A DNA stretch of 64,000 bases, taken from contig NZ_JAMBIZ010000006.1 in the NCBI RefSeq assembly GCF_025291715.1, positions 62,001 through 126,000 on the forward strand. The letters run 5' to 3'. Position numbers and translations under genes: made by a program. The first letter of the stretch is position 1, and each line of letters opens with the position of its first letter. This document shows, one piece after another, positions 27,487-35,739 of this stretch. The notes below the pieces were generated by a model. That model searched no databases. It was given only the letters and a program-made list of their open reading frames with translations, and was not told the DNA's origin. Source of the stretch: Metasolibacillus sp. (GTDB taxonomy: Bacteria > Bacillota > Bacilli > Bacillales_A > Planococcaceae).

Positions 27487-29634
27487 ATGGAGCAAAATCC
27501 ATTACAACGTTTTGGTCAGTTTGTTGGTGGGAAAAAGGGGAGATGGGCTTTTTTAGCAATATGGCTCGTTTTGTTAATTGTTTTAACGCTTGCCTTGCCA
27601 CAAATAAATAGTATCGAAAATTATGCAGGGGATGAGCTTCCAGCAGAAATGATGTCAATGGAAGCGAATCAATTGATGAAGGAGCAATTTTCATCAGATG
27701 CAGGTGTACCATTATTGATCGTCTGGTATAAGGAGGCAGGCTTGGACATTGCTGATATCGCGACAATTCAAGCAATGTATGCAAAGCTAGAGGACACACC
27801 ACTGGAAGGGCAGGCTACATTACCGCCCTTTGCAACATTGCCACCACAAGCATTGCTAGGAGCTGTATCAGAAAATGGTCGTTCCCTTGTTACACCTATC
27901 TTTTTTACAACAGATACGAATACAAAAAGCTTTAAGCAGAGCTTGGAGAAAATTTCCTCTTATACTGAGGGCAATCCGTATGAAAAAAGCTTAGATGATG
28001 CTAGTTTAATCGCTCGTTTTTCAGGACCTGTAGCAATATCAGTAGATGCTGCCTCGCTCTTTGCGTCAGCAGATATCAAGCTGATGATAGCGACGGTGAT
28101 TTTAATTCTAGCTATTTTATTAGTCATTTATCGCTCGCCAATTTTAGCATTAGTGCCAATTATCGTTGTTGGCATTGCCTTTTTGGTCATTAGCCCATTG
28201 CTAGGCTATATGGCGGATAATGGCTGGATTCATAAGGATGCACAGGCAGTTTCGATTATGATTGTACTACTGTTTGGTGCAGGAACGGATTATTGCTTGT
28301 TTTTAATTACGAAATACCGCGATAAATTATTGGTAGAAGATAATAAGTTTAGTGCAATTGCAGAGGCTGTGCGTGACTCAGCTGGTGCTATTTTTATGAG
28401 TGGCTTTACGGTAGTCATCGGGTTAGCCACACTTGCATTAGCGGATTTCGGTGCATTCCAACGCTTTGCTGTGCCATTTAGCTTTGGTGTACTTGTGACG
28501 ATGGTTGCTGTTTTAACATTATTACCACCATTGCTTTCTTTATTGGGGAGATATGCATTTTGGCCGTTTATTCCACGTCCAGTAAAGGAAGGGGAGGCTC
28601 GTCGAGAAAGTCATGTGAAAATGCGCAAGGTTGGTGCATTTGTTACAAATAAACCTTGGCTAGTTGTTGTCATAACAAGTGTTTTATTGCTAGTGCTAGC
28701 CTTTACTTCAACAAAAATTCAATATAATTATGATTTGCTCTCATCGTTCCCAAAGGATATCCAATCACGTGAAGGCTTTGCTTTGATTGAGGATAACTTT
28801 ACAGCAGGCGAATTAGCACCTGTAAAGGTGATTGTGGATACAAAAGGGAAAGCACTTGATATAGAGGAACAGCTTAGCAATTTACCATATGTAGCTGCTG
28901 TAAAAGAGCCGCGCGTTGGTGCTCAAAATAGTGATATCGTATTGTATGAGGTCGATTTGAATAAAAATCCGTATTCTAATGAAGCGATGGCGGATGTTGA
29001 GCAAATGAAAAAGGATGTTGCCACATTTGTAGATAGCGAGTTTTGGCTCGGTGGCGAAACGAGTGAGCAACTGGATACGAAGGCAGTTCAATGGCATGAT
29101 GAAAAGCTTATTCAGCCTGTAATGATTGCGATTATCTTTGTAGTTCTACTATTATATTTACGTGCAATTGTAACAGCAGTTCAGTTAATGGCAACGGTGT
29201 TAGTCTCGTTTTTTGCTGCGCTTGGTTTAGGTTGGCTCATTATTCATTATGGCTTAGGACATGAAGCAATGGCGAGCGCAATTCCACTTTATTCATTTGT
29301 ATTTATTATTGCTTTAGGCAATGATTATAATATTTTTATGATTTCTGATATTTGGAAAAATCGCCATCGTGGGCTGGGCTATAGGCAAGCAGTGACGGAG
29401 GGTGTTGCTTCTACGGGAGCAGTCATAACATCGGCAGGCTTAATTTTAGCAGGTACCTTTGCAGTGCTTGCTTCGTTGCCAATTCAGCTATTAGTACAAT
29501 TTGGCATTGTTACAGCGGTTGGTGTGCTATTAGATACGTTTATTGTGCGCCCGCTATTAGTGCCCGCTCTTATTACATTATTCGGTAAATGGTCTTATTG
29601 GCCAGGTCGCTTGTGGAAAAAAGAAATCAATTAA
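27487..29634 (+). CDS. MMPL/RND-type membrane transporter
   Basis: A 715-residue protein of the MMPL family (YdfJ/YdgH type): two repeats, each with one helix, a large extracytoplasmic domain and then a five-helix bundle. Typical stretches are SIMIVLLFGAGTDYCLFLITKYRD in the first half and FIIALGNDYNIFMISDIW in the second, where the acidic residues relay protons. The ATG at 27487 follows AAAGGAGGGGG. Lipid, drug or peptide export is possible. It is probably transcribed with the next MFS gene. Confidence 0.9.
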   Translation: MEQNPLQRFGQFVGGKKGRWAFLAIWLVLLIVLTLALPQINSIENYAGDELPAEMMSMEANQLMKEQFSSDAGVPLLIVWYKEAGLDIADIATIQAMYAKLEDTPLEGQATLPPFATLPPQALLGAVSENGRSLVTPIFFTTDTNTKSFKQSLEKISSYTEGNPYEKSLDDASLIARFSGPVAISVDAASLFASADIKLMIATVILILAILLVIYRSPILALVPIIVVGIAFLVISPLLGYMADNGWIHKDAQAVSIMIVLLFGAGTDYCLFLITKYRDKLLVEDNKFSAIAEAVRDSAGAIFMSGFTVVIGLATLALADFGAFQRFAVPFSFGVLVTMVAVLTLLPPLLSLLGRYAFWPFIPRPVKEGEARRESHVKMRKVGAFVTNKPWLVVVITSVLLLVLAFTSTKIQYNYDLLSSFPKDIQSREGFALIEDNFTAGELAPVKVIVDTKGKALDIEEQLSNLPYVAAVKEPRVGAQNSDIVLYEVDLNKNPYSNEAMADVEQMKKDVATFVDSEFWLGGETSEQLDTKAVQWHDEKLIQPVMIAIIFVVLLLYLRAIVTAVQLMATVLVSFFAALGLGWLIIHYGLGHEAMASAIPLYSFVFIIALGNDYNIFMISDIWKNRHRGLGYRQAVTEGVASTGAVITSAGLILAGTFAVLASLPIQLLVQFGIVTAVGVLLDTFIVRPLLVPALITLFGKWSYWPGRLWKKEIN

Positions 29635-29703
29635 AAATTGTGCATGAGCCTTCTTTCATTTATAATAAAGCGAACAAATGTTTTGTTGAGGGAGGGTTAT
29701 TAA

Positions 29704-30918
29704 ATGGAAAATTGGAAACGGGATATTACACTTTTTTTAACGAGCCAAACGATTTCCTTGTTTGGCTCAGCGCTTGTACAGTTCGCAATTATGTGGCATG
29801 TGACGCTGACAACACAGTCGGGTATGATGATGACTATTTTTATTTTATGTGGCTTTGTACCAACCTTCATATTGTCACCATTCGCGGGGGTATGGGCAGA
29901 TCGTTATAATCGCAAATGGTTGATTGCAATTGCTGATGGCATGATTGCATTTTCTACATTAATTTTAGCGATTGTCTTTTTAATGGGCTATGAGGCAATG
30001 TGGTTATTATTTGCAATTGCGGCGATTCGTTCATTTGGCGCAGGTATACAAACACCAGCTGTCGGTGCAATTTTGCCACAAATTGTGCCAGAAGAACAGC
30101 TAACGAAGGTAAATGGCATTAATGGTAGCATTCAAGCAGGAATTATGTTTATTGCCCCAATGGTCAGTGCTGCGCTGTTAAGCTTGGCGACATTGGAGGT
30201 TATTTTCTTTATCGATGTCATTACAGCAGCCATTGCGATTTTTACGTTATTGTTCTTCTTGAAAATTGCCGTTCACGAAAAGGCGATGGGCGAGCAAGTT
30301 GGCTATATGGAGGACTTTAAGCAAGGCTTGCGTTATATTCGAGGACATGCATTTTTAAAATCATTCTTTATCTTTTTTGCAATGCTGTTTTTCTTAATCG
30401 CACCGATGGCTTTCCTAACACCACTTCAAGTAGCACGCTCCTTTGGTGATGATGTATGGAGATTAACGGTGATTGAGCTTACCTTCTCAGTAGGGATGAT
30501 GGTGGGAGGAAGCGTAATTGCGATGTGGGGTGGCTTTAATAATCGGATTTATACGATGTTATTTGCAGGGATTATTATGGCTGTATGTACGATAAGCTTT
30601 GGCTTTGTACCGAATTTTTGGCTCTATTCTATTTTAATGTTAGTTTGTGGTGTAGCAATGCCGATTTTCAATACACCTTCAACCGTATTGCTACAGGAAA
30701 AAGTAGAAGGCAATTATTTAGGACGCATTTTCGGGATTTTCGGTATGATTTCCTCCTCGATGATGCCTATTGGGATGCTTGTGTTTGGCCCATTAGCAGA
30801 TGTTGTGTCTATTGAGTTGCTGTTAATTGTAACAGGAGCTTTAATGCTAGTATTATTAATGCTTTTAGGGCGTAATCAAACACTGATAAAGGCTGGTATA
30901 AAGGAAACGACGGAATAA
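29704..30918 (+). CDS. MFS exporter (MefA-like)
   Basis: A 404-residue transporter with 12 membrane helices of the macrolide-efflux (MefA-like) branch of the major facilitator superfamily. Family marks are GFVPTFILSPFAGVWADRYNRKW between helices 2 and 3, and FNTPSTVLLQEKVEGNYLGRIFG in the second half. GGAGGG lies just upstream of the ATG. It follows the MMPL gene by 69 bp. Resistance to a given drug cannot be inferred. Confidence 0.88.
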   Translation: MENWKRDITLFLTSQTISLFGSALVQFAIMWHVTLTTQSGMMMTIFILCGFVPTFILSPFAGVWADRYNRKWLIAIADGMIAFSTLILAIVFLMGYEAMWLLFAIAAIRSFGAGIQTPAVGAILPQIVPEEQLTKVNGINGSIQAGIMFIAPMVSAALLSLATLEVIFFIDVITAAIAIFTLLFFLKIAVHEKAMGEQVGYMEDFKQGLRYIRGHAFLKSFFIFFAMLFFLIAPMAFLTPLQVARSFGDDVWRLTVIELTFSVGMMVGGSVIAMWGGFNNRIYTMLFAGIIMAVCTISFGFVPNFWLYSILMLVCGVAMPIFNTPSTVLLQEKVEGNYLGRIFGIFGMISSSMMPIGMLVFGPLADVVSIELLLIVTGALMLVLLMLLGRNQTLIKAGIKETTE

Positions 30919-30958
30919 ATATCTTTAATGCTGTTGCTATACAATTTCTTAATATAAC

Positions 30959-30975
30959 TTTTACATATTGTAAAA
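30959..30975. promoter_or_regulatory. 17-bp palindrome upstream of phnF
   Basis: TTTTACA-TAT-TGTAAAA is a perfect palindrome. A weaker TTTTAC-N8-GTAAAG pair lies at 31056-31075. The arms match those of the palindrome before phnG, so these are candidate sites for PhnF or PhoP. Confidence 0.5.
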
Positions 30976-31105
30976 AAGTGACCGCAATGTATGTGGCACT
31001 AAGGTTAGCTATGAAATTGTGAGCTTCTAGCCATCTTGTACATCTCCAGAAAATTTTTTACGATGAATTGTAAAGAAATTATCTAACCTACTAGAGGTGA
31101 ACGAT

Positions 31106-31810
31106 ATGGATCAAGAGGAGCTGCGGGTTAAAGATTATTTATTGCAAGGTATTTTTAATGGCTCATTTGCATTAGATAATAAAATGCCAAGTGAGCTAGC
31201 ATTAGTTGAACAATTTAAAGTGCCAAGAATAAAAATTCGCAATGTTTATCAATTTATTGAGAAAATGGGCTATATTTATTCAAGGCAAGGGGTTGGGCGT
31301 TTTTTAAAGCATCAACGCAAGACGTTGGATGTGGTGATGACAGGTGATGTGAGTTTTAGTGACAAGATGCGTAAACAAACGGCGAATTATAAATCCGTTG
31401 TGACGAAATTAGAGCGAGTGCCAACAGACCATGAGATTTATCATAGACCACAAATAATGTCAGCCTATACGATTTATTTAGTGGAGCGCCTACGTTATCT
31501 CGATAATGAGCCTGCTGCTTTGCACCGTTCTTATGTGATCGCAGAGCATTTCCCACAAATAAAGCAAGCCGATAATCGGCTCACATCAATGTATAACTTT
31601 TATAAAAGTAACGGTATTAACGCATTTCATAGTACATTTTCCAATTTATCAGTTTCCTTTCCGAATGAGCTAGAGCGTGCATTACTTAGCTGTGAGGTAC
31701 TCGTTCCATTAGTAAAGGTGGAATCAGATAACTGGGATAAGGAACGAAATCAATTGCTTGAGTATACAGAGATTATTTATCGCACAGACCGTTTCTCCTT
31801 TCAATTATAA
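31106..31810 (+). CDS. phnF: GntR/HutC-family regulator of the phosphonate locus
   Basis: A 234-residue regulator. Residues about 5-70 form a winged helix (MPSELALVEQFKVPRIKIRNVYQFIEKMGYIY). About 85-234 is a UTRA-type ligand domain (YLVERLRYLDNEPAALHRSYV). The ATG at 31106 follows AGAGGTG. It lies first in the C-P lyase locus, ends at a strong terminator, and is separated from phnG by its own promoter region with palindromes. It is therefore probably a ligand-relieved repressor of this locus. Confidence 0.85.
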   Translation: MDQEELRVKDYLLQGIFNGSFALDNKMPSELALVEQFKVPRIKIRNVYQFIEKMGYIYSRQGVGRFLKHQRKTLDVVMTGDVSFSDKMRKQTANYKSVVTKLERVPTDHEIYHRPQIMSAYTIYLVERLRYLDNEPAALHRSYVIAEHFPQIKQADNRLTSMYNFYKSNGINAFHSTFSNLSVSFPNELERALLSCEVLVPLVKVESDNWDKERNQLLEYTEIIYRTDRFSFQL

Positions 31811-31850
31811 AAAGATTGCCTAGAGCAAATTTTGCTCTAGGCAATCTTTT
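31811..31850 (+). terminator. Terminator after phnF
   Basis: A long perfect stem (AAAGATTGCCTAGAGCAAA and its complement) is followed by a T-run. It separates phnF transcription from phnG. Confidence 0.92.
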
Positions 31851-31866
31851 TATTTGGCGCCATTTT

Positions 31867-31883
31867 TGTAAAGCTTCTTTACA
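31867..31883. promoter_or_regulatory. 17-bp palindrome in the phnG promoter
   Basis: TGTAAAG-CTT-CTTTACA is a perfect palindrome overlapping the first PhoP-like element. It is a candidate PhnF operator; the arms recall the palindrome before phnF in opposite order. Confidence 0.5.
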
Positions 31884-31912
31884 TATTCTTCACGAAACCT
31901 TTTCACTATGCT
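31878..31912 (+). promoter_or_regulatory. PhoP-box-like repeats and -10 of the phn operon
   Basis: TTTACA, TTCACG and TTTTCA start at 31878, 31889 and 31900, an exact 11-bp period. This is the arrangement of PhoP boxes (TTHACA, 11 bp apart) in Bacillus. TATGCT at 31907-31912 is a fair -10, and no good -35 is present, as in activator-dependent promoters. Phosphate-starvation control is inferred. Confidence 0.5.
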
Positions 31913-31954
31913 ACTTGGCAACAAGTTAGGATGATGTTGAAAGGAGCTGGCATG

Positions 31955-32377
31955 ATGAAAAGAGCTGAGCGAACAAAGTTGTTAATCGAGGTAGGAAGTG
32001 AGCTTGCGTTACAACTAGCAGCTACGATTTGTGAACAGTATCAGGTAGAGGAAATTAGCCCACCAAAAGAGGGGCTCGTCATGATTAAAATGCGTGAAAC
32101 AGCGCAGAAATCATTGTTTTATCTAGGAGAAGTGTTAGTAACAGAAACAAAAGTGAAGATTGGCAACTATTATGGAATTGGGTTAGTGAGGGAATCTGCG
32201 CCAGAATTATCGAAAGCCTTAGCGGTTATTGATGCAGCTTATGCGGCACAGCTACCAGAAACATATGCATGGGCGCCACATTTTGAGTTGCTAGCACAGC
32301 AGCTTGCTATAAATGAACAGCACATGAAACGTTCCATAGAGCGTACAAAAGTTAATTTCGATACGATGGCAACTTAA
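31955..32377 (+). CDS. phnG: C-P lyase complex subunit PhnG
   Basis: About 140 residues. PhnG, PhnH, PhnI and PhnJ form the core complex; PhnG with PhnI, PhnH and PhnL takes part in forming the ribose 1-phosphonate triphosphate. The family stretches FYLGEVLVTETKVKI and GIGLVRES are present. AAGGAG at 31941 favours the second of two adjacent ATGs (31952, 31955). It leads a 10-kb run of tightly spaced genes. Confidence 0.93.
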   Translation: MKRAERTKLLIEVGSELALQLAATICEQYQVEEISPPKEGLVMIKMRETAQKSLFYLGEVLVTETKVKIGNYYGIGLVRESAPELSKALAVIDAAYAAQLPETYAWAPHFELLAQQLAINEQHMKRSIERTKVNFDTMAT

Positions 32378-32389
32378 GGAGGGGTCAGG

Positions 32390-32962
32390 GTGGAAACAGT
32401 ACACTTTACACAACGTGCATTTCGAACATTGTTAAATTGCTTTGCAAGACCAGGGACAGCTGGTGAATTGGAACGTGATTATTCAGTGGAAGGCTTATAT
32501 GCAGAAACAATTACTGTTTGTATGACATTGCTTGATGGTGAAGTAAGCTTCCAAACAGCGGCTGAATGTCAGGAAATTAACCAAGCAGTACGAGTATTGA
32601 CAGGTGGACAAATCAAACCATTGGAACAGGCTGATTTCATTATCATTCCACATGGGACTAAAAAGGAGCAGCTATTAGAGGCAATTGAAGCGGCAAAAGT
32701 AGGGGACCTCATTGATCCGCAAAAATCTGCGACAGTTATTATCGAATTGGATGAAATGACACCAACAATGACTGCACAGCTTATGGGGCCAGGTATTGAA
32801 ACAGTTGAAGTTGTAGAGCTAGCTATATGTGAAGAGCTTATTGCTTTACGTGCAAGTAAAAATAAGGAATTTCCACTTGGCATCGATTGTATTTTGATTG
32901 AACAAAGCGGGCGAGTGATGGCACTGCCTCGTACAACAAGCGTAAAAGAGGTGACGAATTAA
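32390..32962 (+). CDS. phnH: C-P lyase complex subunit PhnH
   Basis: A 190-residue core subunit. It begins with GTG after AAGGAGGGG. PhnH marks include TQRAFRTLLNCFARPGT at the start, LMGPGIE and PLGIDCIL. Its last base overlaps the phnI start (TAATG), so the genes are translationally linked. Confidence 0.93.
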   Translation: METVHFTQRAFRTLLNCFARPGTAGELERDYSVEGLYAETITVCMTLLDGEVSFQTAAECQEINQAVRVLTGGQIKPLEQADFIIIPHGTKKEQLLEAIEAAKVGDLIDPQKSATVIIELDEMTPTMTAQLMGPGIETVEVVELAICEELIALRASKNKEFPLGIDCILIEQSGRVMALPRTTSVKEVTN

Positions 32963-34050
32963 TGGCATATGTAGCAGTTCGTGGTGGCGCAGAGGCAATT
33001 GAAGCATCATTAGAGCATTTACAGTATGAGCGCGTTAAGCAAGGAGCATATATAGCAGTTGATACATTGCAAGCAACGATGCGTGGCTTTTTAGATCAAG
33101 TGATGTCGGAAAGTAGCTTATATAGTGAGCAGCTAGCGGCACTGGCGATGAAGCAAAGTGAAGGCAATGTAGAGGAAGCTGTTTTCTTATTGCGTGCACA
33201 TCGGTCAACATTGCCGAGATTGTATTATTCAACAGTGACAGATGCGCGCGAAATGTTTGTGTTACGTCGCATTTCCGCAAGTTTTAAAGATATTCCAGGT
33301 GGTCAAATTTTAGGGGCATCGCATGACTATTTACATCGCTTGCTTGATTTTGATTTATTGCAGGAAACAGCAGCAGACGTAATGGTGAAAAAAGCAAAAT
33401 TTGAAGCGATTGAAGTGTCAGAGGAAAGCACATTACGCTTAGAAAATTTGCCGAAAGTAATGGATTATTTACGTGCAGAAGGCTTAATCAGAGAGTTCCC
33501 AGAAAACGATGCAGAGCCGAGTGATATTACGAAGGAAAGCATGACATTCCCAACAAATCGCTCACAGCGTCTGCAAACATTAACACGAGGGCAAACAGGT
33601 ACAGTTACATCGCTCGGCTATGCGGGCTTACGTGGCTATGGTGCATCACATCCGACAGTAGGCGAAGTGCGAGTAGGCTGGCAATCGCTTCATGTTGCCT
33701 TAGATGATGATGAAGATCCGTATTATATTGGTGCAATTAAACTAACGGAAGTTGAGTCATTTATTCCTGTCAATATTGATAAGGAAGATAAGCAGGTGTT
33801 GGAGTTTGATATCGGCTATGGGGCTTGCTTTGGACAAAATGAAACGAAGGCAATTGCCATGTCAATCGTTGACCATGCGCTAGAGGCAGGTGGAGATACA
33901 CCAATTCATGATGAGGAATTTGTACTGCTACATGTAGATACGATTGAATCGACAGGCTTTATATCACATTTGAAAATGCCGCATTATGTGACATTCCAAT
34001 CGAAGCTTGAGCAAATGAGAACGATTAAAAAGGAGGGCAAAGCACTATGA
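32962..34050 (+). CDS. phnI: C-P lyase complex subunit PhnI
   Basis: A 362-residue core subunit, with PhnG, H and L responsible for exchanging the adenine of ATP for phosphonate. The N-terminus MAYVAVRGGAEAIEAS and the blocks IPGGQILGASHDYLHRLLDF and TRGQTGTVTSLGYAGLRGYG are highly characteristic. It overlaps phnJ by four bases (ATGA). Confidence 0.96.
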   Translation: MAYVAVRGGAEAIEASLEHLQYERVKQGAYIAVDTLQATMRGFLDQVMSESSLYSEQLAALAMKQSEGNVEEAVFLLRAHRSTLPRLYYSTVTDAREMFVLRRISASFKDIPGGQILGASHDYLHRLLDFDLLQETAADVMVKKAKFEAIEVSEESTLRLENLPKVMDYLRAEGLIREFPENDAEPSDITKESMTFPTNRSQRLQTLTRGQTGTVTSLGYAGLRGYGASHPTVGEVRVGWQSLHVALDDDEDPYYIGAIKLTEVESFIPVNIDKEDKQVLEFDIGYGACFGQNETKAIAMSIVDHALEAGGDTPIHDEEFVLLHVDTIESTGFISHLKMPHYVTFQSKLEQMRTIKKEGKAL

Positions 34051-34895
34051 GAGAAGTGCCGTTCGCATTATTAGATGAACAGTCGAAAAAGGAAATTCGT
34101 CGAGCGATGTTAAAAGGTGTTGCCATTCCAGGCTATCAAGTGCCATTTGCTTCGCGTGAAATGCCGATTGGGCGTGGCTGGGGAACAGGTGGCCTACAGT
34201 TAACATTAGCGCTTGTTGGGAAGGAAGATATATTGAAAGTCATCGACCAAGGTGCAGATGATTCAGTGAATGCGGTCAATATTAAAAAGCTTGTACAAAA
34301 AACAACAGGTATCGAAACGACTACGCGTACCCAAGATGCATCGATTGTACAGTCACGTCACCGTATTCCAGAAGTGTCACTGACTAAGGAGCAAATTCTT
34401 GTGCTGCAAGTACCAGAGCCAGAGCCACTACGCCATATTGAGCGCAGTGAATATAAAACGAAGCGTTACCATGCGGAAAAAGAATATAGCGGCGCATATT
34501 TAATGTTATTTGAGCAAATTATGCGCTATAACCAAACGTCGCAAGGTGCAGATTATCCAGTTTTGGTTAATGATCGTTATGTTATGAATCCTAGCCCAAT
34601 TCCGCGCTTTGACAATCCGAAAATTCATCAAAGTGAGACGCTGATGTTATTTGGAGCAGGGCGTGAGAAGAAGATTTATGCAGTTCCTCCCTATACAAAT
34701 GTGCAATCACTAGCCTTTGAGGACTATCCATTTGTTGTGGAGCAATTCGCAGGAAAGGCTTGTCGTGAAACAGGCTTATCCGATGTGTTCCTTGATGAAC
34801 TAACAGATGAGACAACAGGTGAAACATACTATTTATGTAATGATACGAGCTATATGGAAGAGGTACTAGCGCGAAAGGTGGCTGTGCAGCAATGA
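34047..34895 (+). CDS. phnJ: C-P lyase catalytic subunit PhnJ, with two landmark cysteines replaced
   Basis: A 282-residue protein, the radical-SAM-type subunit that cleaves the carbon-phosphorus bond. The N-terminal block PGYQVPFASREMP with the radical-carrying glycine (Gly29, E. coli Gly32) and the FGAGREKKIYAVPPYT block are conserved. The C-terminal motif, C-x2-C-x21-C-x5-C in E. coli (241, 244, 266, 272), reads C239-x2-T242-x21-C264-x5-M270 here at identical spacing. Two of four cysteines, including the one proposed as the thiyl radical, are thus absent while the rest is intact. The E. coli comparison is from memory. It overlaps its neighbours by four bases on both sides. Confidence 0.94.
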   Translation: MREVPFALLDEQSKKEIRRAMLKGVAIPGYQVPFASREMPIGRGWGTGGLQLTLALVGKEDILKVIDQGADDSVNAVNIKKLVQKTTGIETTTRTQDASIVQSRHRIPEVSLTKEQILVLQVPEPEPLRHIERSEYKTKRYHAEKEYSGAYLMLFEQIMRYNQTSQGADYPVLVNDRYVMNPSPIPRFDNPKIHQSETLMLFGAGREKKIYAVPPYTNVQSLAFEDYPFVVEQFAGKACRETGLSDVFLDELTDETTGETYYLCNDTSYMEEVLARKVAVQQ

Positions 34896-35728
34896 AGGAA
34901 CAACCGATTTTACAAGTTCAGAAGCTATCAAAGCAATACGGAAAAGGCTGTAGTCATTGCCAAGAAGGGACAGCACAGCTAGAAAAAAACTTCTGCCCTA
35001 TTTGTAAAACTGTCTATGCATGTCGTGATATTTCCTTTGAGCTGTATCGGGGTGAAATATTAGGTATCGTTGGCGAAAGTGGTAGTGGTAAATCAACGTT
35101 AATGAAGAGCTTATATTTTGATGAGCCTATTACGAGTGGTGTTGGTTTACTTGCAGATTTTGAGAATGGCACGGTGAATATTTTTGAGCAATCGCGCCAG
35201 CAGCAACGCTTTATTCGTAATACCATTCTTGGCATGGTATATCAAAACCCGATGCTCGGCTTAAATATGGAGTTTTCCTCAATGAGCAATATTGCGGAGA
35301 AGCAAATTGCAGCAGGTAATCGCCATGTGCACAATATGGAGCAACGAAGCTTAGAGCTATTAGAGCATGTTAATATTCCGCTTTTTCGCAGTAAGGAAGC
35401 GCCAAAAAATTTCTCAGGTGGTATGCAGCAACGCGTGCAAATAGCGAAGGCATTATCGAATAATCCACCTGTGTTATTGCTAGATGAGGTAACGACAGGC
35501 TTAGATTTATCAGTACAGGCGGATGTATTGGATTTAATTAAATCAATTCAACGTGAATTAAATATTTCGATGATTGTCGTGTCACACGATTTAGCGGTGA
35601 TTCGCATGTTAGCAGACCGCACAGTTGTGATGCTAAATGGTCAAATTATTGAGCATGGCTTAACGGATCAAGTGCTAGAAGACCCGCAGCATGCTTATAC
35701 ACAACAATTAGTGTACTCATTATTATAA
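34892..35728 (+). CDS. phnK: C-P lyase ABC-type ATPase PhnK, with a four-cysteine insertion
   Basis: A 278-residue ABC ATPase that docks on the core complex through PhnJ. Walker A is GESGSGKST (61-69), the signature is FSGGMQQR, Walker B is VLLLDEV and the switch His is in VSHD. Residues about 17-46 form an insertion with Cys20-x2-Cys23 and Cys35-x2-Cys38, plus Cys44. This looks like a small zinc-ribbon or metal site that E. coli PhnK lacks (from memory). It starts four bases inside phnJ. Confidence 0.93.
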   Translation: MKEQPILQVQKLSKQYGKGCSHCQEGTAQLEKNFCPICKTVYACRDISFELYRGEILGIVGESGSGKSTLMKSLYFDEPITSGVGLLADFENGTVNIFEQSRQQQRFIRNTILGMVYQNPMLGLNMEFSSMSNIAEKQIAAGNRHVHNMEQRSLELLEHVNIPLFRSKEAPKNFSGGMQQRVQIAKALSNNPPVLLLDEVTTGLDLSVQADVLDLIKSIQRELNISMIVVSHDLAVIRMLADRTVVMLNGQIIEHGLTDQVLEDPQHAYTQQLVYSLL

Positions 35729-35739
35729 GGGGGCTTTCC

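Noticed and set aside
30919..31105. A mobile element boundary before phnF
   Set aside because: The palindromes look like operators; no target duplication or transposase is seen.
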